DNA of 14,064 bases, taken from NCBI GenBank assembly GCA_964651475.1, contig CAZYXV010000063.1, positions 1 through 14,064 of the forward strand, in the 5' to 3' direction. Of this stretch, positions 1 to 7,826 are shown one piece after another (position 1 is the first letter of the stretch; every line of letters starts with the position of its first letter). Both the position numbers and the translations under genes were made by a program. The notes beneath the pieces were generated by a model that was not told the DNA's origin, ran no database searches, and saw nothing but the letters and a program-made list of their open reading frames with translations. Source of the stretch: JBGSMF01 sp964651475. Its GTDB lineage: Bacteria > Chloroflexota > Anaerolineae > Fen-1058.

Positions 1-65
1 CCGCCTTCGTAAACAGCGACAACGCGTTCCCGAAACTTGACATTGTCAAACTACTTCGAAAATAG

Positions 66-107
66 CCCGAACGAGTTCGGGACTCCGGAGTCCTCAACTT
101 GTTGAGG
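66..107. repeat. Three abutting perfect short palindromes
   Basis: Three perfect inverted repeats are laid end to end. They are CCCGAAC-GA-GTTCGGG (66-81), GGACTCCGGAGTCC (80-93) and CCTCAAC-TT-GTTGAGG (92-107), each sharing its edge bases with the next. Smaller palindromes lie just before them: AACGCGTT (21-28), TTGAC-ATT-GTCAA (37-49) and TTCGAA (55-60). The last large arm runs into TATTTTTA, so in the plus direction it could act as an intrinsic terminator for an upstream gene outside the window. The pattern also fits a REP-like palindromic intergenic element. Nothing identical recurs elsewhere in the window. Confidence 0.6.
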
Positions 108-175
108 TATTTTTAGCGTTGGTGGAGAACGCAGCTCATGTTGTCTGTTCTAAACCTAAACCCGAGGTGATGATC

Positions 176-832
176 ATGCGAACTGTCATTATCGCGAATG
201 GCGAGCGTCCCACTCAAGACACGGTTCATCGCTGGCTGCGGCCAGGCGACCGCCTGGTGTGCGCCGATGGCGGCGCGCGTCACGCGCTGACGCTGGGGCT
301 GCGCCCTCAAGTGGTGGTCGGCGATATGGATAGCCTGGATGAGCCGGCCCAGGCGCAACTGAAAGCGTTGGGCGCGCGCCTGGTTGTCCATCCGGCCGCC
401 AAAGACGAAACCGACCTGGAACTGGCCTTGCTGCTGGCGCTGCAAGAAGGCGCTACCGAGTTGGTAGTGCTGGGTGGGTTAGGGGGACGGCTGGACCAGT
501 TGATTGCGAATGTGTTGCTGCTAACCTTGCCGCAGTTGGAGGGCGTGTCGGCGCGCATAGTGGATGGGCGGCAGCAAGCCTTTATCATTCGCGGCGAAGC
601 GACTATCCACGGCCGCCCCGGCGACGTACTTTCGCTCATTCCCCTGGGCGGCGACGCGCAGGGCATCCTCACCGAAGGCTTGTTGTATCCGCTGCGCGAC
701 GAGACATTACGCCCCGGTCCGGCGCGCGGCGTGAGTAATGTGTTTACAGCGCAAACGGCGCGCGTCACGCTCCGGCGCGGCGCGCTGCTGGCGGTGCATA
801 TATCGGCAAATGACGAACAGTCTGACAGTTGA
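176..832 (+). CDS. thiN: Thiamine pyrophosphokinase (thiamine diphosphokinase)
   Basis: This cytoplasmic enzyme should transfer pyrophosphate from ATP to thiamine to give thiamine diphosphate, the last step of salvage. In the 218-aa product the family motifs are all present in order: DGG at 31-33, GDMDS at 49-53 (acidic metal/ATP site), KDETD at 76-80, and GGRLDQ at 103-108. The C-terminal thiamine-binding beta domain carries SLIPLGGD, GLLYPLRDETL and the RGVSN signature near 184-188. The open frame extends upstream to a TTG at 119, but ATG 176 was chosen because GAGGTGA (164-170) sits 5 bases before it and the family usually begins with a short beta strand like RTVIIANGE. No TPP riboswitch sequence (CUGAGA or ACCUGA blocks) is visible upstream. 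The next gene starts 12 bases after the stop, so the two are very probably cotranscribed. Confidence 0.93.
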   Translation: MRTVIIANGERPTQDTVHRWLRPGDRLVCADGGARHALTLGLRPQVVVGDMDSLDEPAQAQLKALGARLVVHPAAKDETDLELALLLALQEGATELVVLGGLGGRLDQLIANVLLLTLPQLEGVSARIVDGRQQAFIIRGEATIHGRPGDVLSLIPLGGDAQGILTEGLLYPLRDETLRPGPARGVSNVFTAQTARVTLRRGALLAVHISANDEQSDS

Positions 833-844
833 ACGGAGGTCAAA

Positions 845-1900
845 ATGAAAAGGCAGCAGTTCTACAGCCTGTTGGTTGGTGTATTGGTTATGGCGTTTGC
901 GTCGTCGTGCGCCAGCCAGCCGGCTGGCCCGCGCACCCTGACGGTGATGACGCACGACAGCTTTGCCGTCTCTGAAGACGTGGTGGCCGAATTTGAAAAG
1001 GCCAACAACGCCAAACTGAGTTTCCTTCAATCCGGCGACACGGGTTCGGCGCTCAACAAGGCCATTCTCAGCAAGGGCAATCCGCTGGCCGACGTGTTCT
1101 ATGGCGTAGACAATACTTTTATGGGCCGCGCGTTGGAGGCTGACATTTTTGACGCCTATGCGTCGCCGGCGCTCAAAGATATTCCCGATACTTTTAAAGC
1201 TCACACACATGACAAGCTATCGCCGGTGGATTACGGCGATGTGTGCCTGAACTGTGACAAGGCTTATTTCAAGGATAAGACCCTGGCCCCTCCGCAAACG
1301 CTGGACGATTTGACCAGGCCGGAATACAAGGGTCTGCTGGTGGTGGAAAACCCTGCCACGTCTTCGCCCGGCCTGGCGTTTTTGTTTGCCACCGTCGCGC
1401 GCTTTGGCGATCCGGGCTATCTGGAATTCTGGCGAGCCTTGCGCGCTAACGACGTTAAAGTGGTAGACGGATGGGAGACGGCCTACTATACCGACTTTAG
1501 CGGATCTTCTGGCAAAGGGCCGCGCCCGATTGTCGTCAGCTACGCCTCCAGCCCGCCGTTCGAGGTATATTTCAGCGAGGGCAAGCTCACCGAACCACCC
1601 AGCGGCGTGGTCATTGGGTCGGGCGCGTGCTTCCGGCAGATCGAGTACGTGGGGATTCTCAAAGGGAGTAAAAATCGCGCCCTGGCCGAGAAATTTGTGG
1701 ACTATATGCTGAGTGTGCGCTTCCAAGAAGATATACCGCTCCAGATGTACGTTTACCCCGCCAACCCGGCTGCCCGGCTGCCGGAGGTGTTTGTGCAGTT
1801 CGCGGAAACGCCGCTTGACCCGGCCGCGCTCGCGCCCGAGATGATCCAGGCCAACCGCGAGACGTGGATCGAAAAGTGGACGGAGGCCGTTTTGCGATAA
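845..1900 (+). CDS. thiB: Thiamine ABC transporter substrate-binding lipoprotein (ThiB/TbpA-like)
   Basis: This is a 351-aa extracytoplasmic solute-binding protein. The N-terminus has a basic start, a hydrophobic stretch (residues 8-19) and a lipobox-like ASSC with Cys22, so it is probably a membrane-anchored lipoprotein. Family blocks seen are TLTVMTHDSF (31-40), the GNPLADVFYGVDNTF stretch, VDYGDVCLNCDK, and GACFRQIEYVGILKG in the C-terminal lobe, which is close to the ThiB/TbpA pattern. The start is set by GGAGGT (835-840), 4 bases before the ATG. The neighbouring thiamine pyrophosphokinase supports thiamine (or its phosphates) as ligand. ThiP permease and ThiQ ATPase genes, which normally follow, are missing in this window; a GPH symporter comes next. 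The ligand is inferred from family and context. Binding of another small cation cannot be excluded. Confidence 0.85.
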   Translation: MKRQQFYSLLVGVLVMAFASSCASQPAGPRTLTVMTHDSFAVSEDVVAEFEKANNAKLSFLQSGDTGSALNKAILSKGNPLADVFYGVDNTFMGRALEADIFDAYASPALKDIPDTFKAHTHDKLSPVDYGDVCLNCDKAYFKDKTLAPPQTLDDLTRPEYKGLLVVENPATSSPGLAFLFATVARFGDPGYLEFWRALRANDVKVVDGWETAYYTDFSGSSGKGPRPIVVSYASSPPFEVYFSEGKLTEPPSGVVIGSGACFRQIEYVGILKGSKNRALAEKFVDYMLSVRFQEDIPLQMYVYPANPAARLPEVFVQFAETPLDPAALAPEMIQANRETWIEKWTEAVLR

Positions 1901-1964
1901 GGTGTCATTTCACTTGCTCATTTGCCGGTTTGCCTGTATGATACCGCCAGGAGGCAGAATAACC

Positions 1965-3359
1965 ATGACAACCAAGATGGAACATTCCGATAAAGTACCA
2001 CTGATTAACAAACTGGCGTTTGGAGCCGGCGATGTAGGCCCGGCGGTGGCAACAGGCGTCCTGGGATTTTTCTTGCTCTATTTTCTCACCGACGTTGCCG
2101 GCGTCAGCCCGGCCTGGGCCGGCACCATTCTGCTCGTCAACAAAATCTGGGACTCGATCAATGACCCTATCGTCGGCATGCTATCTGACCGCATCCGCAC
2201 GCGCTGGGGGCGCCGGCGCCCCTGGTTCCTGTTTGGCGCAATGCCGTTCGGGGTGACGTATTTTTTGATGTGGCTGGTGCCCCCGTTTTCAGAGATGGGA
2301 CGGGTGGCCTATTATCTCGTCGTTTCGTTGCTGCTGGACGTGGCCTTTACGGTGGTCAATGTGCCTTATACGGCGCTGACGGCGGAAATGACGCGCGATT
2401 ACGACGAGCGCACCAGCCTGAACAATTATCGCTTTGCATTTTCCATCGGCAGCGGCCTCCTGGCCGCTGTCACTCACCCCATGATCGTGGGCGCGTTTCC
2501 CAACGATCCGCCCATGGGGTACATAGTGTCGGCGCTGATTTGGGGAGTGCTGTCAACTGTGCCGTTTTTCTTTGCCTTTGCAGGTACGTTTGAAAGGCAC
2601 GTGGAAGAACAAGCAGAACCTCTGCCGTTCTGGCAGGGCTTGCGGACCGCGTTCGACAACGTAGCGTTCCGCTACGTCGCCGGCATCTATTTGCTTTCGT
2701 GGTTGGTGGTGCAGACGGTGCAAGCGGTCATTATTTACTTTCTGACGTATTGGATGGGACAGGGCGATTTGATGGCGCCGGTCGTGCTGGCTGTGCAAGG
2801 CAGCGCTATCATCTGGCTGTTTATCTGGTCGGCAGTCAGCCGGCGCGTGGGCAAAAAGGGTGTGTATTATATCGGCATGGTTTTCTGGATCGCGGTCGAG
2901 TTGGCCTTGTTTGCCGTTCAGCAGACGTGGCCTGCCTGGACGGTCATTGTATTGGGTGTGCTGGCTGGCGTGGGCGTGGCGACGGCTTACCTGGTGCCGT
3001 GGTCCATGTTGCCCGACGTGGTCGAGTTGGACGAGCTGGAAACCGGACGGCGCCGCGAAGGGTTGTTTTACGGGTTCTTTGTGTTGCTGCAAAAGTTGGG
3101 CCTGGCGTTAGGCTTGTTCCTGGTGGGCCAGGTGTTGAATTGGACCGGTTACATCACCCCCCCCCACGGGTCTGCGGAAATCGTCACGCAGCCGGCGTCG
3201 GCCTTGTTGGCGATTCGCATCATGGTAGGGCCGGTCCCCGCCGTTATTTTGGTGGCTGGCATTGTGCTGGTGTATTTGTTCCCAATCACCAAAGAATCGC
3301 ACCAAAGGACTCTGGAGGAGTTGGCGCGGCGCAAGAGCGCCAGCCCGGCAAGGGGGTAA
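1965..3359 (+). CDS. GPH-family (MelB-like) sodium/proton:sugar-type symporter
   Basis: This is a 464-aa polytopic inner-membrane protein with about 12 hydrophobic segments, typical of the glycoside-pentoside-hexuronide:cation symporter branch of the MFS. Diagnostic elements are KIWDSINDP (60-68), the loop SDRIRTRWGRRRPWF that follows it, TRDYDERTSLNNYR in the mid-region, and the late PDVVELDELETGRRREGLFYGFF block. The frame is open from 1902, but ATG 1965 is preferred because AGGAGG lies at 1949-1954 and the extra upstream residues do not resemble the family. The gene sits 64 bases after thiB and 3 bases before the lipase gene, so an operon is likely. The substrate is unknown; sugars are usual for the family, and the thiamine context is only suggestive. 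A nine-C homopolymer lies in the coding sequence at 3157-3165. Confidence 0.88.
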   Translation: MTTKMEHSDKVPLINKLAFGAGDVGPAVATGVLGFFLLYFLTDVAGVSPAWAGTILLVNKIWDSINDPIVGMLSDRIRTRWGRRRPWFLFGAMPFGVTYFLMWLVPPFSEMGRVAYYLVVSLLLDVAFTVVNVPYTALTAEMTRDYDERTSLNNYRFAFSIGSGLLAAVTHPMIVGAFPNDPPMGYIVSALIWGVLSTVPFFFAFAGTFERHVEEQAEPLPFWQGLRTAFDNVAFRYVAGIYLLSWLVVQTVQAVIIYFLTYWMGQGDLMAPVVLAVQGSAIIWLFIWSAVSRRVGKKGVYYIGMVFWIAVELALFAVQQTWPAWTVIVLGVLAGVGVATAYLVPWSMLPDVVELDELETGRRREGLFYGFFVLLQKLGLALGLFLVGQVLNWTGYITPPHGSAEIVTQPASALLAIRIMVGPVPAVILVAGIVLVYLFPITKESHQRTLEELARRKSASPARG

Positions 3360-3362
3360 ATC

Positions 3363-4196
3363 ATGGATCACACTGAAGGTACATTTAAATCAGCGGACGG
3401 GTTGGACCTGTTCTACCAGGCGTGGTTGCCGGACAAATCGCCCAAGGCCGCGTGGGTGATTGTGCACGGATTCGGCGAGCACAGCGGGCGTTATTTCAAC
3501 TTGGTGAATTATTTTGTCCCGCGCGGCTATGCGCTGTATGCGTTCGACCAGCGCGGGCATGGGCGCTCGTCGGGCCAACGCGGACACGTGAATCGTTATG
3601 GCGAGTATCTGGCGGATGTGCAACAATTCCTCAAGCTGGTGCGCGCCGCCCAGCCGGGCAAGTTGTTCTTGATGGGACATTCGATGGGGGGGCTGATTGT
3701 CTTGATGTATGCTATTCACCACCCGCAAGATATGGATGCGGTCATCGCCTCTTCGCCTTTCCTGGGGATAAACATTAAAGCACCCGGCTGGAAAGTGGCG
3801 CTGGCGCGGGGGCTATCGAGCCTCTTGCCGGCGTTTTCAATGTCCAATACCGATTTGCACAATGAGGATTTGTCACGCGACCCTGAGGTGGTGGCGGCGG
3901 CCGGGCAGGATGCGCTCAATCACCGCGCTGTCACCCCGCGCTGGTTTACCGAAACGACGGCGGCGCAGGCCAGCGTGATGGCGCGCGCCCACGAATTCTG
4001 CGCGCCCTTGTTGCTGGCATACGCCACGGCAGACAAGATCGCCGATCCCAACACGTCGCGCGCCTTTTTTGAGCGCGTGACCTGCCCCGACAAGACAGTC
4101 CACGCTTACGAAGGATATTACCACGAGATATTGAACGACATTGGCAAAGAAGCTGTGCTGGAAGATATGGAACGCTGGCTGACCGGGCGGGTGTGA
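3363..4196 (+). CDS. Alpha/beta hydrolase, monoacylglycerol lipase/lysophospholipase type
   Basis: This is a 277-aa hydrolase of the Hydrolase_4 (monoglyceride lipase) kind. The oxyanion-loop sequence HGFGEHSGRY (35-44) and DQRGHGRSSGQRGH (62-75) are hallmark family blocks. The nucleophile elbow is GHSMGG with Ser107. The acid is probably Asp224 in ATADKIAD, and the base is His254 in YYHEIL. It has no signal peptide, so it is likely cytoplasmic or peripheral at the inner membrane, and it should release fatty acid and glycerol from monoacylglycerols or lysolipids. The start is preceded by a purine-rich AAGGGGG (about 3350-3355) inside the end of the transporter gene. The 3-base gap between genes suggests translational coupling. 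The natural substrate cannot be read from sequence. Confidence 0.9.
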   Translation: MDHTEGTFKSADGLDLFYQAWLPDKSPKAAWVIVHGFGEHSGRYFNLVNYFVPRGYALYAFDQRGHGRSSGQRGHVNRYGEYLADVQQFLKLVRAAQPGKLFLMGHSMGGLIVLMYAIHHPQDMDAVIASSPFLGINIKAPGWKVALARGLSSLLPAFSMSNTDLHNEDLSRDPEVVAAAGQDALNHRAVTPRWFTETTAAQASVMARAHEFCAPLLLAYATADKIADPNTSRAFFERVTCPDKTVHAYEGYYHEILNDIGKEAVLEDMERWLTGRV

Positions 4197-4209
4197 GGGA
4201 CTCGGCTTT

Positions 4210-5493
4210 TCATTCGCTTACTGCACGGGTCAGGTCATCAAATGACGTCATTGGCGCCAACCGGAGCATAAAATCCCTGAGCGTGGAGCTGCGCTGGCGC
4301 AGTGTGACCACGGCCGGGCCAACCGGGTCTTCGCCGGCCGCGCCCGGTTCGTCGGCGTACGCGCCGTAAAATGCAAAGTACGCCTGGTTGAGTTTGCGGA
4401 TCAGGTAGCCGTGCTCCCAAAAGACCTGGCGGCGCGCTTTCATGTAATCTTCGGCTTCGGCGATCCTGGCTTCTTTCAGCAGCCGGTCCACTTGCGCGCG
4501 CGTGGTGCGCATTTCCTGGCGAAAATCAAATGGCGCTTCGGGCGTGGAGAGGGCATCGGTCGCGTCGGGCGTGGCCGATGGCGCCGGTTCGGGCGGGCGC
4601 ACCAACTCGGGATAAAAGCGCGCCAGCACCAGCGGCCTGATCTCGTTTTCCACGATGCTGGCCGCCGTCTCGTTCATGGTGGTGAGTTGGGGCGAGCTTC
4701 CATAAAGCCACCCAAGCGGGAACAAGGTCAGCCAGTTGTGCGCCCACTCGTGCGCCACCACGCCCACAGTCCACTCCAACGAACTGGTCTCTAGTAGCAT
4801 GGCGGGGTACAAACCCATGCCGCCAATGGGCACTACCAACGACGCCACGTCAAATTTCTGGTCAATTTCTTTTTCCAAAGCTTCGGCGCGGTCCACGGTG
4901 AGTCCGGCTTCCAGGCTGAATTCGTAGAGGCGGCTGATTTCGCAGCGCGGCGAGATGATCAATTGTTGGGGTAGGGGGGTGAAGCGAAACTTGACCGGCG
5001 GCACCACTTGCCCGCCCAGGGCAAAGCCTTGCTCGGCCAGGATGGCGGCCACCTGGTCTTCGATGATGGCTTCGACGGTGGATTGCAGCCGGCTTTGCTC
5101 GGCGCGCAGCCGCTCATATTCGGCGCGATGGCTGGCAGAGGCAGCGTCCGGATCAGTCACGTGGGAATCGCCGTATATTTCTGCGACGCGTTGTGATTGC
5201 TGCTCCATTTGTCCAACCAGGCTGACGTAATAGAGCACCGTGTCCTTGCGCGCCTGGTCAGGCAAATAATCCTGGACGGGAACGGACGCCTGGGCGCCCT
5301 TGTCGTAAAGCGCGTCCAACTCCCAGCCCAGATAATTAAAAGTCTGGTCAGCGACCAGGAGGTCAATCCGTGTTCCAATTTTGCCTGGCGGCGGGGCCTC
5401 TTGAATAATTACGAGGGCCATGACGCTCAGGAATATTAAAAGCTCACTAATTGTCCAGATACGTTTGAGCATAGGCTTGTGGCAAGGCAACAT
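4210..5493 (-). CDS. Membrane-anchored HExxH metalloprotease-like protein
   Basis: This is a 427-aa protein of no family I can name. An N-terminal hydrophobic helix (about residues 15-31, after LKRIW) looks like a signal anchor. Residues about 93-150 are charged and helical with coiled-coil character. The core has VVAHEWAHNWL, where H248-E249-W250-A251-H252 forms an HExxH zinc motif. It is followed 22 residues later by MNETAAS, whose E275 resembles the third zinc ligand of gluzincin peptidases (NE-type motifs). Before the HExxH is a hydrophobic glycine-rich stretch (218-230). Around 300-320 is a Pro/Ala/Thr-rich linker, then a helical C-terminus with YFAFYGAYAD and SSTLRDFML. An alternative start is Met8 (5472), which gives a cleaner signal anchor; neither ATG has a Shine-Dalgarno match. 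Its stop faces the hydrolase stop across 13 bases. Protease activity is inferred from motif only. Confidence 0.7.
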   Translation of the reverse strand: MLPCHKPMLKRIWTISELLIFLSVMALVIIQEAPPPGKIGTRIDLLVADQTFNYLGWELDALYDKGAQASVPVQDYLPDQARKDTVLYYVSLVGQMEQQSQRVAEIYGDSHVTDPDAASASHRAEYERLRAEQSRLQSTVEAIIEDQVAAILAEQGFALGGQVVPPVKFRFTPLPQQLIISPRCEISRLYEFSLEAGLTVDRAEALEKEIDQKFDVASLVVPIGGMGLYPAMLLETSSLEWTVGVVAHEWAHNWLTLFPLGWLYGSSPQLTTMNETAASIVENEIRPLVLARFYPELVRPPEPAPSATPDATDALSTPEAPFDFRQEMRTTRAQVDRLLKEARIAEAEDYMKARRQVFWEHGYLIRKLNQAYFAFYGAYADEPGAAGEDPVGPAVVTLRQRSSTLRDFMLRLAPMTSFDDLTRAVSE

Positions 5494-5499
5494 TGGCGC

Positions 5500-5521
5500 A
5501 ACAGGCTTATCTTAGCCTGTT
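5500..5521. promoter_or_regulatory. Inverted repeat overlapping the protease -10 element (candidate operator)
   Basis: A perfect 8-bp inverted repeat, AACAGGCT-6-AGCCTGTT, spans the predicted -10 box and transcription start of the minus-strand protease gene. The geometry is that of a repressor operator. As RNA it would make only a short hairpin and has no directly adjacent T-tract, so a terminator is less likely. No cognate regulator gene is visible in the window. Confidence 0.4.
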
Positions 5522-5537
5522 TACCTGACCCTGTCAA
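5509..5537 (-). promoter_or_regulatory. Sigma-70-type promoter for the HEWAH protein
   Basis: On the minus strand a perfect -35 TTGACA (5532-5537) is followed by a 17-base spacer and TAAGAT (5509-5514) as -10. The predicted start is near 5502, leaving a leader of about 9 bases to the first ATG (5493) or about 30 to the second (5472). Confidence 0.5.
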
Positions 5538-5552
5538 GCAAAGTTTTTTTAT

Positions 5553-5581
5553 TTGACCTTGAGTGTCAATTTGGGTATACT
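5553..5581 (+). promoter_or_regulatory. Sigma-70-type promoter for the large secreted protein
   Basis: TTGACC (5553-5558), a 17-base spacer and TATACT (5576-5581) make a good plus-strand promoter. The predicted start near 5588 gives a 5' leader of about 200 bases before the secreted-protein ATG at 5789. The leader holds no riboswitch I recognise. The region is shared with the divergent protease promoter. Confidence 0.6.
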
Positions 5582-5788
5582 TTGCATGGCAATGCTTTGG
5601 AAGGAATGTGTTGATGGGACAGTTTTTGCAATCGGGGGCAGTTGCTTCAGCAGCGTTATCGTATTCTTTCCTTTCTGCCCAGGGGTGGCACAGGGGCCAT
5701 TTACTATGTCCGGGATATTCGCCTCGAAATCCCCTCATCGTCCAATGAAAGTTGTGCAATGAATTTATGAATATGAGGGAGATAGTGT

Positions 5789-7671
5789 ATGCAGTGGGAT
5801 CGTGTTAGTAGAGTGCTTTTTGCGTGTCTAGTATTGGTTACGTCAGGCTGGCTGACTGGGCCGCCAGCCTATGGGGAGCAGGAACCTGAGCTTATCCAGA
5901 CAGGCACTGCCCCTGTTAGCCAGGGTGAAACCGGGCACGTCTCTGCTGCCGCGAGGCCGCAAGCGGTTTTTGCCGGCCCCGCCGTGGTTTCGGTTGGCCC
6001 GCCGCGCAATGCGCTGGCGGTTTCGCAGGCGGCGAGCATTACGGCTACCTTTAGCGTCCCAATGAGCGCGACCACTTTTACCACGCAGGCGATTGTTGCT
6101 CACGGCGCGCAGACGGGGCGGCTGAGCGCCACACTTGCCTATGACGACGCTACTTTGACTGCTGTTCTCACCCCCACGGCCAATTTCAAGCCCGGCGAAG
6201 TGGTCTGGACCAGCGTCACCAGCGACGTACACAGTTCTGCCGGGCAACCCATTACCCCCACCGTCTGGCAGTTTGCGGCCCAAGCAGCACAGGCGGGCGG
6301 CGTCTTTAACTCCAACCGCGCGCACGGGGTGGGCACCACTCCGCAGTCAATAGTGGCAGGGGACATGGACGGAGACGGCGACCTGGATTTGGTCACCAGT
6401 AATTATGGCGACGACACTATCACGGTGCTGTACAATGAGGGGAACCGCGTTTTCGCCCTGGGCGACCCTGTTGACGTGGGAGATGGGCCAGGCGCGGTAG
6501 CCACAGGCGACGTGGACGAGGATGGCGACCTGGATTTGGTTGTGGTGAATCTGGGCGACAAGAACGCAATGGTGCGATTCAACGAGGGGGGAGATCTTTC
6601 TAACTGGACGTTGTTGAGCATGGGCACCGACCCGCGCCACATTGCCCTGGCAGATGTTGACGGCGATGGCGACCTGGACGTGATTGGTGCCGATTACGGC
6701 GCCTCTAACATTTTTATCTTGTTCAATGCGGGCGACGGCACTTTTGGCTCCCCAGCGACTTTAAGTATGGCATACGGGCCGCTCTGGGTGGCAGTGGGTG
6801 ATTTTGACAACGACGGCGCTTTGGACATGGTCGCTGTTAGCGACCATAATAATACCTCCAACCTTTCTGTGTTGCGCAATCTCGGCGGCGGCGTTTTTAC
6901 CCCAAGCGTAACGTGTAATGTGGTGAGCATGCCCTTTTCGGTCATCGTGGGCGACCTGAACGGAGACCATTATCTAGACCTGGCCGTTAGCAGCGGAGTT
7001 TCTAGCAACAGAGTCACAGTTTTTCTAAATAAAACAGACGGCACTTTTGATACAACCGGCGTGGAATATGCGGTGGGCACGAGTCCACGCCAGGTGGCGG
7101 CGGGAGATTTGGACGGGGATGATGATTTGGACCTGGTCGCCACCAATTATATCAGTAACACCCTCTCGGTGCTGAGCAATGGAGGGAGCGGCTACTTGGG
7201 CGGGCAGGTAGTTTACGGCGCCCAGGACGGCCCCACCTCGCTGGCGGTGGGCGACCTGGACGCGGATGGCGACCTGGATGTGGCTGTTTCCAACTCGTTG
7301 AGCAATACGGTTTCGATATTGTACAATAACTGCCCGCCCGGCGCGCCGTACAATCCCGATCCTTCCATCGGTGCAACGGGTGTTCCGTATGCGCCGATTC
7401 TCTCTTGGGAGTGTGACGACCCCGACGAGGATGCGCTGACTTTTAGCCTGGCTTTTGGGACCAGCGCCTCGCCGCCGCTTGTCGCTCAGAATGTCACAGC
7501 CTATACTTTTTCTCCTGGCGTATTGCAGCCGGACACGACTTATTATTGGGTTATCACGGCCACAGATGGTCTAAGCTCTACGGTGGAAGGGCCGTGGCAT
7601 TTTACGACTCTGCTAGTTACGCCGACGGGTGTTACGCTGAGCGGCGCATTGAGTGGTCCAGTGGGTGTAAC
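5789..7671 (+). CDS. Secreted FG-GAP/VCBS beta-propeller protein, N-terminal part (broken by assembly gap)
   Basis: The start ATG has GAGGGAG (5775-5781) 7 bases upstream. Residues 1-30 form a signal peptide (hydrophobic 8-22, likely cleavage near AYG). Residues about 65-163 look like a bacterial Ig-like (SbsA/Big_5) domain. Seven FG-GAP/VCBS repeats follow, with acidic Ca-binding loops of the type GDxDGDGDLDL at about 190, 240, 289, 337, 388, 439 and 488. The period is 48-51 residues, as expected for a seven-bladed, integrin-like propeller. Residues about 516-607 form an Fn3-like domain. The last readable residues, TPTGVTLSGA onward, begin a PKD-like domain that is cut by the N run. The second half after the gap continues in the same domain and phase, so this is one gene. 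The likely role is surface or extracellular binding; no catalytic domain is seen. Confidence 0.85.
7617..7671 (+). repeat. 55-bp sequence, copy before the gap
   Basis: These 55 bases are identical to 7772-7826 on the other side of the N run. Both copies encode the same PKD-like start (PTGVTLSGALSGPVGV) in the same codon phase. An exact repeat ending precisely at both gap edges is typical of contig ends from a k=55 de Bruijn assembly. Confidence 0.9.
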
Positions 7672-7771
7672 NNNNNNNNNNNNNNNNNNNNNNNNNNNNN
7701 NNNNNNNNNNNNNNNNNNNNNNNNNNNNNNNNNNNNNNNNNNNNNNNNNNNNNNNNNNNNNNNNNNNNNNN
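7672..7771. other. Assembly gap of 100 N
   Basis: A block of exactly 100 N looks like a default scaffold spacer and not a measured distance. Because 100 is not a multiple of 3, it throws the downstream frame off and makes one gene look like two. Collapsing the flanking 55-mers onto each other restores a continuous frame. Alternatively, one or more tandem domain copies are missing. Confidence 0.95.
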
Positions 7772-7826
7772 TTACGCCGACGGGTGTTACGCTGAGCGGC
7801 GCATTGAGTGGTCCAGTGGGTGTAAC
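7772..7826 (+). repeat. 55-bp sequence, copy after the gap
   Basis: Exact copy of 7617-7671, beginning at the first base after the N run. It most likely represents the same genomic bases counted twice, or the edge of a tandem PKD-domain repeat that could not be assembled. Confidence 0.9.

Noticed and set aside
37..65. A promoter for the thiamine cluster with TTGACA at 37-42.
   Set aside because: The -35 match is perfect, but at 17-18 bases spacing only AAATAG/AATAGC is found, and the TTGACA lies within a palindrome; too weak to annotate.
1..175. TPP riboswitch upstream of the thiamine pyrophosphokinase gene.
   Set aside because: The conserved TPP-aptamer blocks were looked for and not found in the available upstream sequence.
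5614..5748. A 44-codon frame in the secreted-protein leader (MGQFLQSGAVASAAL...), with AAGGA 8 bases upstream of its ATG.
   Set aside because: It is downstream of a good promoter and could be a leader peptide, but it has no recognisable family or membrane segment and there is no evidence beyond one ribosome-site match.
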